Below, one piece after another: positions 1 through 9,522 of a DNA stretch of 64,000 nt. Position 1 is the stretch's first letter. Every line of letters begins with the position of its first letter. The notes under the pieces are model-generated. The model was not told the DNA's origin. It was given only the letters and a program-made list of their open reading frames with translations, and did no database searches. Source of the DNA: Burkholderia sp. PAMC 26561. Its GTDB lineage: Bacteria > Pseudomonadota > Gammaproteobacteria > Burkholderiales > Burkholderiaceae. The position numbers were made by a program, and so were the translations under genes. The stretch lies in assembly GCF_001557535.2 (NCBI RefSeq), contig NZ_CP014307.1:62001-126000 (forward strand), given 5' to 3'.

Positions 1-97
1 GCAGGAAGGTCGCGATCAGCGAACCGATCAGCAACGGCACGATCATCATGCCGCCGGGAACACGCTCGATTGAACGCTTGATTGGGAACTGGGCCAT
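1..97 (-). CDS. kdgT: 2-keto-3-deoxygluconate permease, N-terminal fragment (cut by window edge)
   Basis: Only the first 32 codons lie in the window; the gene continues beyond base 1. The start ATG is at 95-97 on the minus strand, preceded by a GGAG-like ribosome site. The visible protein begins MAQFPIKRSIERVPGGMM and continues into a hydrophobic segment (IVPLLIGSLIATFL), which is the characteristic start of KdgT-type 2-keto-3-deoxygluconate:H+ symporters (pattern IKR-IERIPGGMM-VPLL-G). The family imports KDG, an intermediate of pectin and hexuronate breakdown, through the inner membrane. That fits the uronate cluster further right, but the two loci are 20 kb apart. Confidence is limited by the short fragment. 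Confidence 0.75.
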   Translation of the reverse strand, partial: MAQFPIKRSIERVPGGMMIVPLLIGSLIATFL

Positions 98-150
98 GCG
101 GGTCTCCGGTGTAATGCCTGCTGAGAGGTGATCTCGAGTCGAGTGCTCGA

Positions 151-248
151 ATCGATCATATGTTTGATTGGAATGATCAAAATGAAGTGTAGTCTCGATT
201 GATGAAATGCGCAAATCGATCGTCTATTTGATTGAATCGATCATTTTG
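151..248. promoter_or_regulatory. Direct repeats in the kdgT/lhr divergent intergenic region (candidate operators)
   Basis: Two copies of an about 20-bp element, consensus ATCGATCrTmTrTTTGATTG, start at 151 and 215, a centre distance of 64 bp (about six helical turns). Each is followed by a TGATC or CGATC half-site, so each resembles an imperfect inverted repeat. They sit upstream of the kdgT start at 97. A regulator of kdgT is the natural candidate, but no such regulator gene is visible next to it. Confidence 0.5.
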
Positions 249-305
249 GCGGACGGAGGCACAGCGAGCCGGACGCGTTTTGCGCGCCGCTAATACACTA
301 GTGAT

Positions 306-3300
306 ATGACCGCAGCCAGGAAAATGACTCCAAAACCGCTCGCCGGCTTTCATCCCGCCGTTGCGAACTGGTTCAACCGGCATTTCCCCGCGCCCACCGA
401 GGCGCAGGCCCGCGCGTGGCCGCTGCTGAAAGCCGGGCGCTCGACGCTTGTCGCTGCACCTACCGGTTCGGGCAAGACATTGACGGCGTTCCTTGCGGCG
501 ATCGATCAGCTCGTGCATGAAAGCGTGAAGGAACCGTTGTCCGACGAGACCTCCGTGGTCTACGTCTCGCCGCTGAAGGCGCTTTCCAACGATATCCGCG
601 TGAATCTCGAAGACCCGCTCGCCGGGATCTCGGCGGAACTGAAACGGCTCGGCCTGCCGCCGGTTGAAATTCGCGCGGCCGTGCGCACCGGCGATACCAC
701 GCAAAAGGAACGCAACGCTGTCAGGAAGCGGCCGCCGCATATCCTCGTCACCACGCCGGAATCTCTCTACGTGCTACTGGGTTCGGATTCCGGACGCTCG
801 ATGTTGTCGACGGTCCGCACGGTGATCATCGATGAAATCCATGCGGTCGCCGGGAACAAGCGCGGCGCGCATCTTTCGCTGAGCCTCGAGCGGCTCGATG
901 CACTGTGCATGGAGCGGCGGCAGGAGACGCCGGTGCGGGTCGGGTTATCGGCGACACAAAAGCCGATCGAACTCGTCGCGAAGTTCCTGACGGGCAACCG
1001 GCCGTGTTCCATTGTCGATGTCGGCCACGTCCGCAAACGCGATCTCGCGCTGGAGCTGCCGCCCGTGCCGCTCGACGCCATCATGTCGAATGACGTGCGC
1101 GAGCGTGTCTACGACCGGCTCGCCGAACTTGTCGGCATGCACAGCACCACGCTCGTGTTCGTGAATACGCGCCGCATGGCCGAGCGCGTCGCGCGCCATC
1201 TCACCGAGCGCCTCGGCAAGACCGCGGTCGCCGCGCATCACGGCAGTCTTGCGAAGGAGCAGCGGCTCGATGCCGAGCAGCGCCTGAAGCGCGGCGAGTT
1301 GCAGGTGCTGATCGCGACGGCATCGCTGGAACTGGGTATCGATATTGGCGATGTCGAGCTCGTTTGCCAGCTCGGCTCGCCGGGGTCGATCGGCGGCTTT
1401 TTGCAGCGCGTCGGGCGTTCGGGGCATCAGGTCGGCGGCACGCCAAAAGGACGGCTCTTCCCCGAGTCGCGCGACGACCTGATCGAATGCGCGGCGTTGC
1501 TCGATTGCGTCGCCCGTGGCGAACTCGATGCGTTGCATATCCCGAACGCGCCGCTCGATGTCCTCGCACAGCAGATCGCCGCCGAAGTCGCGAGCCGCGA
1601 ATGGCGTGAGGACGCGTTGTTCGCGCTCGTGCGCCGCGCAATGCCGTACGCCTCGCTCGAACGTGCGCAATACGATGCGGTATTGCGGATGCTCGCCGAA
1701 GGCTACACGGGACGAACCGGCGTGCGCGGAGCTTATGTGCATCGCGATGCGGTGACGCATACGGTGCGCGGCCGGCGCGGCGGGCGCCTGACCGCTGTCA
1801 CGTCCGGCGGCGTGATTCCCGACAACGCGGACTTCGCGGTCCTGCTTGAACCGCAAGGCTTGCAGATCGGCACGGTCAACGAAGATTTCGCGGTCGAAAG
1901 TCTTGCCGGCGATGTGTTCCAGCTCGGCAACGCGTCGTACAAGATCCTGCGTGTGGAAGGCGGCCGGGTCCGCGTGGAAGACGCACATGGTCAGCCGCCG
2001 AACATTCCGTTCTGGCTTGGCGAAGCGCCCGGACGCAGCGATGAGCTCTCGGCTGCGATAGCGCGCTTGCATCAGCAAGTGGATACGTGGCTCGGCTCAT
2101 CTACGGTTGAAGAAACGATCGCGAAGCTCGATGAAACCACGGGCATTGGAGAGGCAGCGGCACGGCAGATCATCGAATATCTGGCTCGGTCGCGTGCGGC
2201 GCTATCCGTCTTGCCGACACAGGATACGCTCGTGATGGAGCGTTTCTTCGATGCCTCCGGCGGCACGCAGCTCGTCATTCACACGCCGTTCGGCAGCCGC
2301 GTCAACCGTGCGTGGGGACTCGCGCTGCGAAAGCGTTTTTGCCGCACATTCAACTTCGAGTTGCAGGCGGCGGCCACTGAAGACGCGATCGTCTTGTCGC
2401 TGACGGGCGGCCACAGTTTCCCACTCGATGAAGTCTGGCGTTATCTGCGTCCGGCCACGGCGGAACATGTGCTGATCCAGGCGCTGCTCGACGCGCCGCT
2501 TTTCGGCGTGCGCTGGCGCTGGAACGCGACCAACGCGCTGGCGTTGCCGCGTTATGCCGGAGGGAGACGCGTTGCGCCGCAACTGCAGCGGATGAAAAGT
2601 GAGGACCTGCTTGCAGCCGTGTTTCCGGATCAGGCGGCGTGCATCGAAAACGTGGTGGGCGAGCGCGAAGTGCCGCATCACCCGCTGGTGGACCAGACTA
2701 TTGACGACTGCCTGCACGACGCCATGGATTGCAACGCGTGGCTGGCGTTGCTGCGGCGTATCGAAAGTGGCGATATCAGGCTTGTCACGCGCGATCTGCC
2801 CGCGCCGTCGCCGCTGGCGGCTGAGGTTTTGTCGGCGCGTCCGTACGCCTTTCTCGACGATGCCCCGATCGAGGAACGCCGCACGCAAGCCGTACTGGCC
2901 CGCCGCTGGACCGATCCCGATTCCGCCGATGATCTCGGCGCGCTCGATGCCGACGCCATCGCGGGCGTGCGGGAAGAAGCGTGGCCGTCGGTGCGTAACG
3001 CCGATGAAATGCATGAAGCGCTCTCCACGCTTGCGTGCATCACGGACGCCGAGGCTGAAGCCAACGAAGGCTGGCCTGCATGGCTGACCGCATTGGCGCA
3101 GTCGGACCGTGCGACGCGTTTCCAGGTGGCATCGAAGGAGGGGTTGTGGGTGCCGGTCGAACGTCTCACGTGCGTGCGCGCCATCCATCCGGTCGCACCG
3201 ATGCAACCGCCTTTGAAGCCGCCGCAGGGCTTCGACGACGCCTGGACAGAAGACGATGCGCTCGTTGAAATCATACGCGCGCGGCTGAGCGGTTTTGGTC

Positions 3301-4646
3301 CGCTGCCCGTCGCGGTAATCGCACGCGCGCTCGTGGTCCCGGCGTCGCCGGTGGCGCTCGCGCTGACGCGTCTCGAAGCCGAGGGATATGTCATGCGCGG
3401 CCGCTTCACGCCGGGCGCCATGGAAGAAGAATGGTGCGAGCGTCATCTGCTCGCTCGTATCCACCGATACACCGTGCGCCGCCTGCGGCGCGAGATCGAA
3501 CCGGTCGAGTTGCAGGATTTCATGCGCTTCCAGTTCGACTGGCAGCATTTGAGCGCAGATTCCAGAGCCGATCCGCATGCCGACGGCCATGACGCGCTGA
3601 TGTCGGTCATCGAGCAGCTCGAGGGTTATGAAGCCCCGGCGGTGGCATGGGAGGACGAGATCCTGCCCGCGCGTCTCGGCGAATATTCGATGTCCTGGCT
3701 CGACGACCTCTGCCGCGCCGGCAAGGTGGTCTGGAGCCGTCCGGGCATACGCTCGCGCAGCGCCGGAGGCCCGGTGCGCACCACGCCTATCGTCCTGCTG
3801 CCGCGCCGCAACCTGCCGGCGTGGAATGCGCTGATGCAGCCGGTCCAGTCGCCCGAACCGTCATCGCGTGCGCAAATGGTCTTCGACGCGCTCACACAAC
3901 ACGGCGCCATGTTCTTCGACGAGCTGCGCTCCGATGTCCGCCTGCTCGACACCGAACTCGAGACGGCGCTGGGCGAACTGGTATCGATGGGACTGGTCAA
4001 CGCCGATAGTTTCGCCGGCTTGCGCGCATTGCTCGCGCCGGCCTCGCGGCGCAACGCATTCTCCAGCCGCCGGCCAAGGCGGGGAGGGCGTTTCATAGGC
4101 GGGATGGATGACGCGGGACGCTGGGCGTTGCTGCGCCGCCCGCAAAGCGACGGCGCACCGGGAGATGCACTGGAACACGTCGCCATGACCCTGCTGCGCC
4201 GATACGGCGTCGTCTTCTGGCGTCTGCTCGACCGTGAGGCCGACTGGCTGCCGCCGTGGCGCGACCTGCTGCGGGTGTTCCACCGCCTGGAAGCGCGCGG
4301 CGAGATTCGCGGCGGCCGTTTTGTCGCCGGCTTGTCGGGTGAACAATTTGCATTGCCCGAGGCCGTGCCGCTTCTGCGCGACATGCGCAACCGTCCCGCC
4401 GATGGCAGCCTGATCGCCATCAGCGCGGTCGATCCGCTGAATCTCGCGGGAACGTTATTGCCGGGCGAGAAAGTCCCCGCCATTCCGGGTAATCGCGTGC
4501 TTTATCGTGATGGCGTGCCGGTGGGCGCCGTTATTGCCGGGAAAACGCGCTTTCTGACAGAACTCGATCACGAATCGCAAGAACGCGTTCGATGGCATCT
4601 CGTGCGGCGCAGTTTCGATCGGCTGCCGGTTTTATCGGGATCTTGA
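306..4646 (+). CDS. lhr: Large Lhr-family ATP-dependent DNA helicase
   Basis: The protein has 1446 residues, in the size range of the long Lhr helicases (superfamily 2, about 1500 aa). Motif I is APTGSGKT (residues 51-58), followed by VSPLKAL (motif Ia, near 88-94) and the DEIH box of motif II at 176-179. SAT (motif III) follows, then the QRVGRSGH motif VI near residue 367. The second half carries the Lhr-core beta-sheet/winged-helix region and a long C-terminal extension. Lhr proteins are 3'-5' translocases on single-stranded DNA linked to DNA repair. The start ATG at 306 has only a weak ribosome site. The gene stands alone, divergent from kdgT and followed by a 260-nt gap. Identification as Lhr is confident; the repair role is family knowledge. 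Confidence 0.93.
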   Translation: MTAARKMTPKPLAGFHPAVANWFNRHFPAPTEAQARAWPLLKAGRSTLVAAPTGSGKTLTAFLAAIDQLVHESVKEPLSDETSVVYVSPLKALSNDIRVNLEDPLAGISAELKRLGLPPVEIRAAVRTGDTTQKERNAVRKRPPHILVTTPESLYVLLGSDSGRSMLSTVRTVIIDEIHAVAGNKRGAHLSLSLERLDALCMERRQETPVRVGLSATQKPIELVAKFLTGNRPCSIVDVGHVRKRDLALELPPVPLDAIMSNDVRERVYDRLAELVGMHSTTLVFVNTRRMAERVARHLTERLGKTAVAAHHGSLAKEQRLDAEQRLKRGELQVLIATASLELGIDIGDVELVCQLGSPGSIGGFLQRVGRSGHQVGGTPKGRLFPESRDDLIECAALLDCVARGELDALHIPNAPLDVLAQQIAAEVASREWREDALFALVRRAMPYASLERAQYDAVLRMLAEGYTGRTGVRGAYVHRDAVTHTVRGRRGGRLTAVTSGGVIPDNADFAVLLEPQGLQIGTVNEDFAVESLAGDVFQLGNASYKILRVEGGRVRVEDAHGQPPNIPFWLGEAPGRSDELSAAIARLHQQVDTWLGSSTVEETIAKLDETTGIGEAAARQIIEYLARSRAALSVLPTQDTLVMERFFDASGGTQLVIHTPFGSRVNRAWGLALRKRFCRTFNFELQAAATEDAIVLSLTGGHSFPLDEVWRYLRPATAEHVLIQALLDAPLFGVRWRWNATNALALPRYAGGRRVAPQLQRMKSEDLLAAVFPDQAACIENVVGEREVPHHPLVDQTIDDCLHDAMDCNAWLALLRRIESGDIRLVTRDLPAPSPLAAEVLSARPYAFLDDAPIEERRTQAVLARRWTDPDSADDLGALDADAIAGVREEAWPSVRNADEMHEALSTLACITDAEAEANEGWPAWLTALAQSDRATRFQVASKEGLWVPVERLTCVRAIHPVAPMQPPLKPPQGFDDAWTEDDALVEIIRARLSGFGPLPVAVIARALVVPASPVALALTRLEAEGYVMRGRFTPGAMEEEWCERHLLARIHRYTVRRLRREIEPVELQDFMRFQFDWQHLSADSRADPHADGHDALMSVIEQLEGYEAPAVAWEDEILPARLGEYSMSWLDDLCRAGKVVWSRPGIRSRSAGGPVRTTPIVLLPRRNLPAWNALMQPVQSPEPSSRAQMVFDALTQHGAMFFDELRSDVRLLDTELETALGELVSMGLVNADSFAGLRALLAPASRRNAFSSRRPRRGGRFIGGMDDAGRWALLRRPQSDGAPGDALEHVAMTLLRRYGVVFWRLLDREADWLPPWRDLLRVFHRLEARGEIRGGRFVAGLSGEQFALPEAVPLLRDMRNRPADGSLIAISAVDPLNLAGTLLPGEKVPAIPGNRVLYRDGVPVGAVIAGKTRFLTELDHESQERVRWHLVRRSFDRLPVLSGS

Positions 4647-4906
4647 TCGAGGCCTTCATTCGATTCGGTTTTTAGAGCCTGCGCCGCGCTGCAGCGTGCT
4701 TTTGCGTGACTTTCGATTCCACGTTCGTCATCCCGCCGTTTTAAACGCGCGCTAAAGTTTTACAGCCGAAAGCCGATAATAAGTGCGGAGTTACCGGGTA
4801 ATCATCCTGAACGAAAGGAAACATCTGGTAATCAGCTTTATTTCAAAACTGTTGCCGGTCCGGTATATAAAGTCAGCCAGCTTAATAACAAAGGCAGAGT
4901 AAAGCG

Positions 4907-5974
4907 ATGCCACTGATCCTCAAGTTCGACAGCGCCGATTTCGCGGAAAACGATGCCGAGGAAATCTGGCGCGAGGGACTCGACGCCATGTTCGAGATCC
5001 AGCGCCCGAAGACGCCGGTCACTCCGTTCAGGGCCAGCCAGGAAAGCTGGACGCTAGGCGGCATGCTGCTCACGTCTCACATCACGCACGGTGAAGTCGC
5101 GTTCCAGCGCACGAAGCGCAAGATCGCGACCTCCGGCGTGGACCATTACCTGGTTCATTGCCTGCTCGACGGCAGGTTGTTGTCCACGTTCGGCCGCGAT
5201 ACGCATGAAGTCTCGCTCGGCTCCGTGGTCGTGCGCGACCTGGCGGTCGAAAACATCGGCATCAGCCGCGATGCGCCCATGCTGACGCTGATGATTCCGC
5301 GCCAGGCAATCGACCGGCGCACCGGCGGACTGCTGCGGATGCATGGTTTGTCATGGGAAGCCACCGACCCGATCGGACGGCTGGTTGCATCGCACGTGCG
5401 CAGTCTCGCGAACGTGGCTGCATCGATGGACGACGAAGAATCGAGCGTCGCCGGCGAAGCCACGCTCGATTTCCTGGCCGCGTGCGTGCTGCGCCGCGCC
5501 GAGCGCTGCGAGGAGTCCGGCGACCCACGCCTCACGCCCATGGTCCGGGCGCAGGCGCTCAGTTACATAGAAGGCAATCTCGCCGATCCCGATCTCGGTC
5601 CGGCGCGCTTGCGGGACACATTGAAGGTATCGCGTACGGCGTTGTACGCGCTCTTCGAGCCGATGGGCGGCGTGGCCGACTACGTGCGCGCGCGCCGGCT
5701 CGATGAAGCCATGCGCCGCCTCGAATCGCCGATGCACACCCGCGATCTGATTGGCGCCATCGCATGTGCGGTCGGCTTCATGAGCGAATCGACGTTTAAC
5801 CGCGCGTTCAAGGAACGGTTTGGCTGCACACCGACGGAAGCGCGCGCAAGGTGTTCTGCCAGCGGCGTCACGAGCATCCGCACGTCTGCGAATGCGCGAC
5901 GCAGGCGCGACGCGCAAGACGCTCGCAGCATCGGCGCAGAAACGGCCGCGCTCGTGCGCGAACTGCGCGCGTGA
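4907..5974 (+). CDS. AraC-family transcriptional regulator
   Basis: The protein has 355 residues. Residues of about 40-200 match the AraC-binding-like sensor domain seen in regulators such as FeaR/AlkR types (pattern GDVLL.., with a VHCLLDGR segment). Residues 215-320 form a C-terminal double helix-turn-helix, with LRDTLKVSRTALYALF as the first HTH and AIACAVGFMSESTFNRAFK as the second recognition region. No ligand can be inferred. The 5' neighbour lhr is 260 nt away and the next gene on the same strand starts 313 nt downstream, so it looks monocistronic. A basic, Arg/Ala-rich tail of about 35 residues follows the HTH and is unlikely to be conserved. Confidence 0.88.
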   Translation: MPLILKFDSADFAENDAEEIWREGLDAMFEIQRPKTPVTPFRASQESWTLGGMLLTSHITHGEVAFQRTKRKIATSGVDHYLVHCLLDGRLLSTFGRDTHEVSLGSVVVRDLAVENIGISRDAPMLTLMIPRQAIDRRTGGLLRMHGLSWEATDPIGRLVASHVRSLANVAASMDDEESSVAGEATLDFLAACVLRRAERCEESGDPRLTPMVRAQALSYIEGNLADPDLGPARLRDTLKVSRTALYALFEPMGGVADYVRARRLDEAMRRLESPMHTRDLIGAIACAVGFMSESTFNRAFKERFGCTPTEARARCSASGVTSIRTSANARRRRDAQDARSIGAETAALVRELRA

Positions 5975-6287
5975 ACGAAGCGAAGTCGAAAGCAAAGGCA
6001 TTTGTAGGCATGTACTGAAAGTCGCAAACGGAATGGGTGGAAAAGGCGGACGCAATGAGAGGGCGGTGCAGTAGGCCGCGTGCATCATTCATTGCTGAAA
6101 CTGGTGGGGTCGTGTGTGTGAGAGAAAGGGGCGCTGCGGCAACGGGGGTTTCCGCAGCGTTTCCTTGAAGTGTTATCCAGTGTTCTGCGAGGCATCGTGC
6201 ATTTCGCAGGCCGGGCGAAGCCAGACCCTTCGTGCATGCCGGCTGCGGATATGAAGTCAAAACAAAGAAAAGATCCGGGAAAATCCA
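5975..6287. other. Intergenic stretch without a recognised gene
   Basis: The 313 nt between the AraC-type gene and the following membrane protein hold no open frame with convincing coding character; open frames here are antisense extensions from flanking genes. No strong hairpin followed by a T-run was seen. The last 20 nt provide a purine-rich ribosome site for the gene at 6288. Confidence 0.5.
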
Positions 6288-7163
6288 ATGTGGTTGCTTG
6301 CCTTCTTCCAGGCTGATTCCGCCCTTGGGCGGTTCATGAAGATCAGCATATTCGCCGTGGCTATCGCCATGCTGTTTGCCGGGCTCGCGCTCGCGCCGCA
6401 GACCGACGTTGCGGTCGCGGTATCGTTGCTCGTGCTGGCGGTTCTCTGGGTGCATGGCTATATGGACGACCGGCGCGAGTCGACGGTGTCGTCGCCGTGC
6501 GTCGCCGAAATCCGCGAGGACGAACGCCGTATCCGCGTGCTCGGCGGCGGCGTCGATCTGATGTTGCGGCTGGCTTCGCGCACACTGAACGTGAACCGGG
6601 TATCGAAGGAATTCATTTCCAGCGATGCTCCAGGCGAGTTCCAGCGCCTGCGTTCGGGCAGCTTCGACTGGCCGGTCAAGGTCGTGGCGAAGGAACGCGT
6701 CGCGCGCGATGAAAAACCGCAAACGCCGAAGTTCGTAGCATCGAGAGAAGAGATGATGCGCTGGAACGATTTCGCGCCGGCAGCGGCGGCAGAAACAATA
6801 TCGAGCGGACATGCCGCGCGATACACGAAAGCGGACGCCGTTGCCGATCAGGAACTCGCGATCTACTGGACCCATCCCGGACACGGCGAGCGTTTGCTGT
6901 TCACGGTCTTCGGCCCGGCGGCCCATTACGAAGCGATGGAACGCGCATTCTCCACGTTCTCTGCGTGGATCGACGAGGAAGAGGAGGCCCGGCTCGCCAT
7001 CGAACGGCGTCAGGAAGTCGAGCAATGGCAGCGCGAATGGGAAGTGAACCGGCTTGCCGAAGAATCCGAGCACGCGCGGCAAAGGGGCGATACCGGCATC
7101 GAAGAAGCGATTGCCCCTGTGCTTGCGAACGTGGCCATACCGTCGGCATCGCGCCGCTGGTGA
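6288..7163 (+). CDS. Hypothetical membrane-anchored protein with acidic/basic C-terminal helix
   Basis: The protein has 291 residues and no family I can name. Two hydrophobic segments (about residues 18-37 and 41-59) make an N-terminal helical hairpin that ends in HGYMDDRRES, so the rest is probably cytoplasmic. Residues 70-200 are mixed, with an EDERRIRVLGGGVDLMLRLASR stretch. Residues 220-265 are rich in Glu, Arg and Gln (EEEEARLAIERRQEVEQWQ) and look like a long helix or coiled coil. The ATG at 6288 is preceded by GGGAAAATCC. It lies tail-to-tail with the hybrid kinase gene (7170), separated by only 6 nt, and no function is inferred. Confidence 0.7.
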   Translation: MWLLAFFQADSALGRFMKISIFAVAIAMLFAGLALAPQTDVAVAVSLLVLAVLWVHGYMDDRRESTVSSPCVAEIREDERRIRVLGGGVDLMLRLASRTLNVNRVSKEFISSDAPGEFQRLRSGSFDWPVKVVAKERVARDEKPQTPKFVASREEMMRWNDFAPAAAAETISSGHAARYTKADAVADQELAIYWTHPGHGERLLFTVFGPAAHYEAMERAFSTFSAWIDEEEEARLAIERRQEVEQWQREWEVNRLAEESEHARQRGDTGIEEAIAPVLANVAIPSASRRW

Positions 7164-7169
7164 ACTGAA

Positions 7170-8837
7170 TCAGCGTTCCAGCGACAACGCCGCGGCGACC
7201 GCCGCCGACAACCGCGCGATCGAGAAGGGCTTGCGCAAGAGCGAAATGTTGGTGCCCATCGCGGCATCGAGCGCCGAGCTGTCCGCGTAGCCGCTGGCAA
7301 ACACAATCGGCATGGCATAGCCTTTCTCACGCGCGAGTTTCGCCACTGCCGCGCCGTCGAGATGCGGCATCGCGAAATCGAGCACCAGCAAGTCGGGCTG
7401 TGCTTCGGCCATCATGTGCAGCGCCGCGCGCCCGCTCGCCGCGGACTCGACCCGATACCCCAGCGACACCAGCGTGTCGACCATGAACGCGCGAACATCC
7501 GGGTCATCATCGACTACGAGGATGCGCGGCGCGCCGGCGTTGCTGGTCTGGACGATCAGCGCCGCCGATGGGTCTGGCGCCGCCTGCGCTTCAGGCGAAC
7601 GGCGCAGGAACAGCGACACGCGCGTGCCGCGCGGACTGCTGTCAATACGCGCATGGCCGCCCGCTTGCCGGCAGATCCCGTACACCTGCGCCAGTCCGAG
7701 CCCCGTACCCGCGCCGACTTCCTTGGTCGTGAAAAACGGTTCGAAGGCGCGCGCGGCGACATCGGCGGGCATGCCCGTGCCGGTGTCGGCCACGCTCAGT
7801 TCCACGTAGTCGCCATCGGCCAGATCGGCGTCGTCCGTGATCGTCTTCGAAACCGTCCCGATGCGCAGCAAGCCGCCCGACGGCATGGCGTCACGGGCGT
7901 TGATCGCGAGGTTGAGGAGCGCGAGCTCGAGCTGCGTTGCGTCCGCGATGACAAGCGCGTGTTCGTCGGTGAGTTCCAGCCTCAGATCGACCGATGGACC
8001 CAGCGTGCGATCGAAAAGATCCGCCATGCCGTGCACAAGCTGCGCGAGCGCAACCGCTTTCAGTTCGAGCTTCTGCGAGCGCGAAAACGCCAGCAGTTGC
8101 GCGGTCAGCTTCGCGCCGCGGCTCACCGCGCGCATGGCATTGTCGGTCCAGCGAAGCACGCGCTCGGAATCGGCCGGCACGCGTTTCACCAGTTCGAGAT
8201 TGCCGTGAATGGCTTGCAGCAGGTTGTTGAAGTCGTGCGCAAGACCGCCCGTCAACTGTCCGACCGCTTCCATTTTCTGCGCCTGGTGCAACCGCGCTTC
8301 CATCTGCCGCTGCTGGGACAAGTCGGAGATCACGCCGCAAATCAGGCGGTCGCGGTCCCGTTCGGCATCGAGCGCCTTGAAGCTGCAATACACCGGCGTT
8401 TCGCCGCTCGCTGACAACACCGTGAGTTCGTCGCGAGCGGGACCGGTCGCACTTTCCTGCAGCAATTCGACAAGCCGTACGTGTTGTCCTTCAAGCACGA
8501 ACGCGCTGAACGCATGGCCGACCACATGCTCCACTTCGCGGTCGAGCAATTGCACGGCGCGTTCGTTGGCGTAGAGGATCGTGCCGTCGCCGGAAAGCAT
8601 GACCGCACCTTCCTGCATCTGCTCCACCAGCACACGATACGGCCGGTCCGCACTTTCGAGCGTATAGATTCGCCTGTCCTCGTCGCTGCCGACGACCACC
8701 GCATCCACCGCGCCGCTGCGGATGGCGTCGAGCGTGTCTTCCGCTTCGCGCAGCCGCTCGCGCAGTTCTTCTATGGACGCAGTGTCCAGTGACGATACAA
8801 CGGGTGGGTCGCGGAATTGATCGGGCATGCGCGTCAA
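7170..8837 (-). CDS. Hybrid sensor histidine kinase/response regulator of the Kai-like operon
   Basis: The protein has 555 residues. A short N-terminal helix (20-45) precedes a PAS domain (about 66-175). The phosphoacceptor region reads GGLAHDFNNLLQAI with His201, followed by an HATPase domain (N box NLAINARDAM near 309-318; G boxes DTGTGMP and GTGLGLAQVYG near 351-387). A C-terminal receiver domain (438-552) carries acidic residues DDD at 443-445, phospho-acceptor Asp487 (LLVLDFAMP) and Lys536. No transmembrane segment is visible, so it is probably a soluble cytoplasmic kinase. Its ATG overlaps the stop of the second kaiB gene by 4 nt (8834-8837), implying translational coupling. It is probably the signalling output, or input, of the Kai-like proteins; that role is inference. 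Confidence 0.92.
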   Translation of the reverse strand: MTRMPDQFRDPPVVSSLDTASIEELRERLREAEDTLDAIRSGAVDAVVVGSDEDRRIYTLESADRPYRVLVEQMQEGAVMLSGDGTILYANERAVQLLDREVEHVVGHAFSAFVLEGQHVRLVELLQESATGPARDELTVLSASGETPVYCSFKALDAERDRDRLICGVISDLSQQRQMEARLHQAQKMEAVGQLTGGLAHDFNNLLQAIHGNLELVKRVPADSERVLRWTDNAMRAVSRGAKLTAQLLAFSRSQKLELKAVALAQLVHGMADLFDRTLGPSVDLRLELTDEHALVIADATQLELALLNLAINARDAMPSGGLLRIGTVSKTITDDADLADGDYVELSVADTGTGMPADVAARAFEPFFTTKEVGAGTGLGLAQVYGICRQAGGHARIDSSPRGTRVSLFLRRSPEAQAAPDPSAALIVQTSNAGAPRILVVDDDPDVRAFMVDTLVSLGYRVESAASGRAALHMMAEAQPDLLVLDFAMPHLDGAAVAKLAREKGYAMPIVFASGYADSSALDAAMGTNISLLRKPFSIARLSAAVAAALSLER

Positions 8838-9214
8838 GGTTTGATGGAAGCGCTCTCGGGCGCGGGGGGCGCGGCGCCAGCGGTGTCGAATGCATTCAGG
8901 CCAAGCGCGGCGAGCACCTTGTTCGAGTCCGACAAGTCGCCGATCACCCGGCGCAGCGGTCCGGGATTGAGCTTCACCAGCGTCGGCGCGGCGATGATCT
9001 GCGCGGCGATGGCCGCTTCGGGATGCACATAGATATCGATGACTTCAAGCTCGAAACGTCCCGCCGCGTAGACCTCGAGCAAACGCCTGGCATTCTCCAC
9101 GGCGCGCGTGGAGCGGTGCGTGTTCCCCGTGACGTAAAGGCGCAGCACAAGCTGGGCCGATGGCGGCCTTGTCGACGAAAGCCCGCTGTCCGCGCCGGCA
9201 GGACTTGCGTTCAT
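8834..9214 (-). CDS. kaiB: KaiB-like protein (second copy)
   Basis: The protein has 126 residues, against about 105 for cyanobacterial KaiB. The core from residue 21 matches KaiB: LRLYVTGNTHRSTRAVENARRL, then ELEVIDIYVHPEAA, the IIAAPTLVKLNPGPLRR segment and the hallmark VIGDLSD near residues 91-97. An N-terminal extension of about 20 residues and a Pro/Ala-rich C-terminal tail flank it. KaiB binds the KaiC CI ring and switches fold in cyanobacteria; fold switching cannot be judged from sequence here. It overlaps kaiB copy one (9211-9214) and the histidine kinase (8834-8837) by 4 nt each. Sequence divergence from its twin suggests distinct partners. Confidence 0.9.
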   Translation of the reverse strand: MNASPAGADSGLSSTRPPSAQLVLRLYVTGNTHRSTRAVENARRLLEVYAAGRFELEVIDIYVHPEAAIAAQIIAAPTLVKLNPGPLRRVIGDLSDSNKVLAALGLNAFDTAGAAPPAPESASIKP

Positions 9215-9522
9215 GAGCGGATCCCCGGACGAAGGTCGAGGCCGACGAGCACGCGTTCAGTATCGGAGAGATCGCCGATGACTTTTTTAAGCGGCGACGG
9301 CAAATTTCGCACGACCGTGGGAATGGCGAGGATCTGATCGGCAGCGGCGAGTTGCGGATTCACGCGCAAATCGATGACTTCGATGGAAAATTTCCCGGCC
9401 AGATGCGTTGCGCACAATGCGCGCAGGTTGCGGATTGCGGCGAGCGATTTCGGCGTTTCCCCGGCCACGTACAGGCGCAACAGGTAAGGCTCGGCGTTTG
9501 GTAACGGTTCGTGGTTGGTCAT
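9211..9522 (-). CDS. kaiB: KaiB-like protein (first copy)
   Basis: The protein has 103 residues, the typical KaiB length. Matching features are LLRLYVAGETPKSLAAIRNL at the N-terminus, FSIEVIDLRVNPQLA, then ILAIPTVVRNLPSPLKK and VIGDLSDTERVLVGLDL, close to the cyanobacterial KaiB consensus. It is closer to canonical KaiB than the second copy. Its ATG overlaps the kaiC stop (9519-9522) and its stop overlaps the next kaiB, so all four genes should be translationally coupled. No kaiA gene is present nearby. Role: thioredoxin-like partner of the KaiC ATPase; oscillator function is not implied. Confidence 0.92.
   Translation of the reverse strand: MTNHEPLPNAEPYLLRLYVAGETPKSLAAIRNLRALCATHLAGKFSIEVIDLRVNPQLAAADQILAIPTVVRNLPSPLKKVIGDLSDTERVLVGLDLRPGIRS

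Noticed and set aside
2202..3590. Long minus-strand frame inside lhr
   Set aside because: Arg/His/Ala-rich antisense shadow of the helicase gene; no family pattern or start signal.
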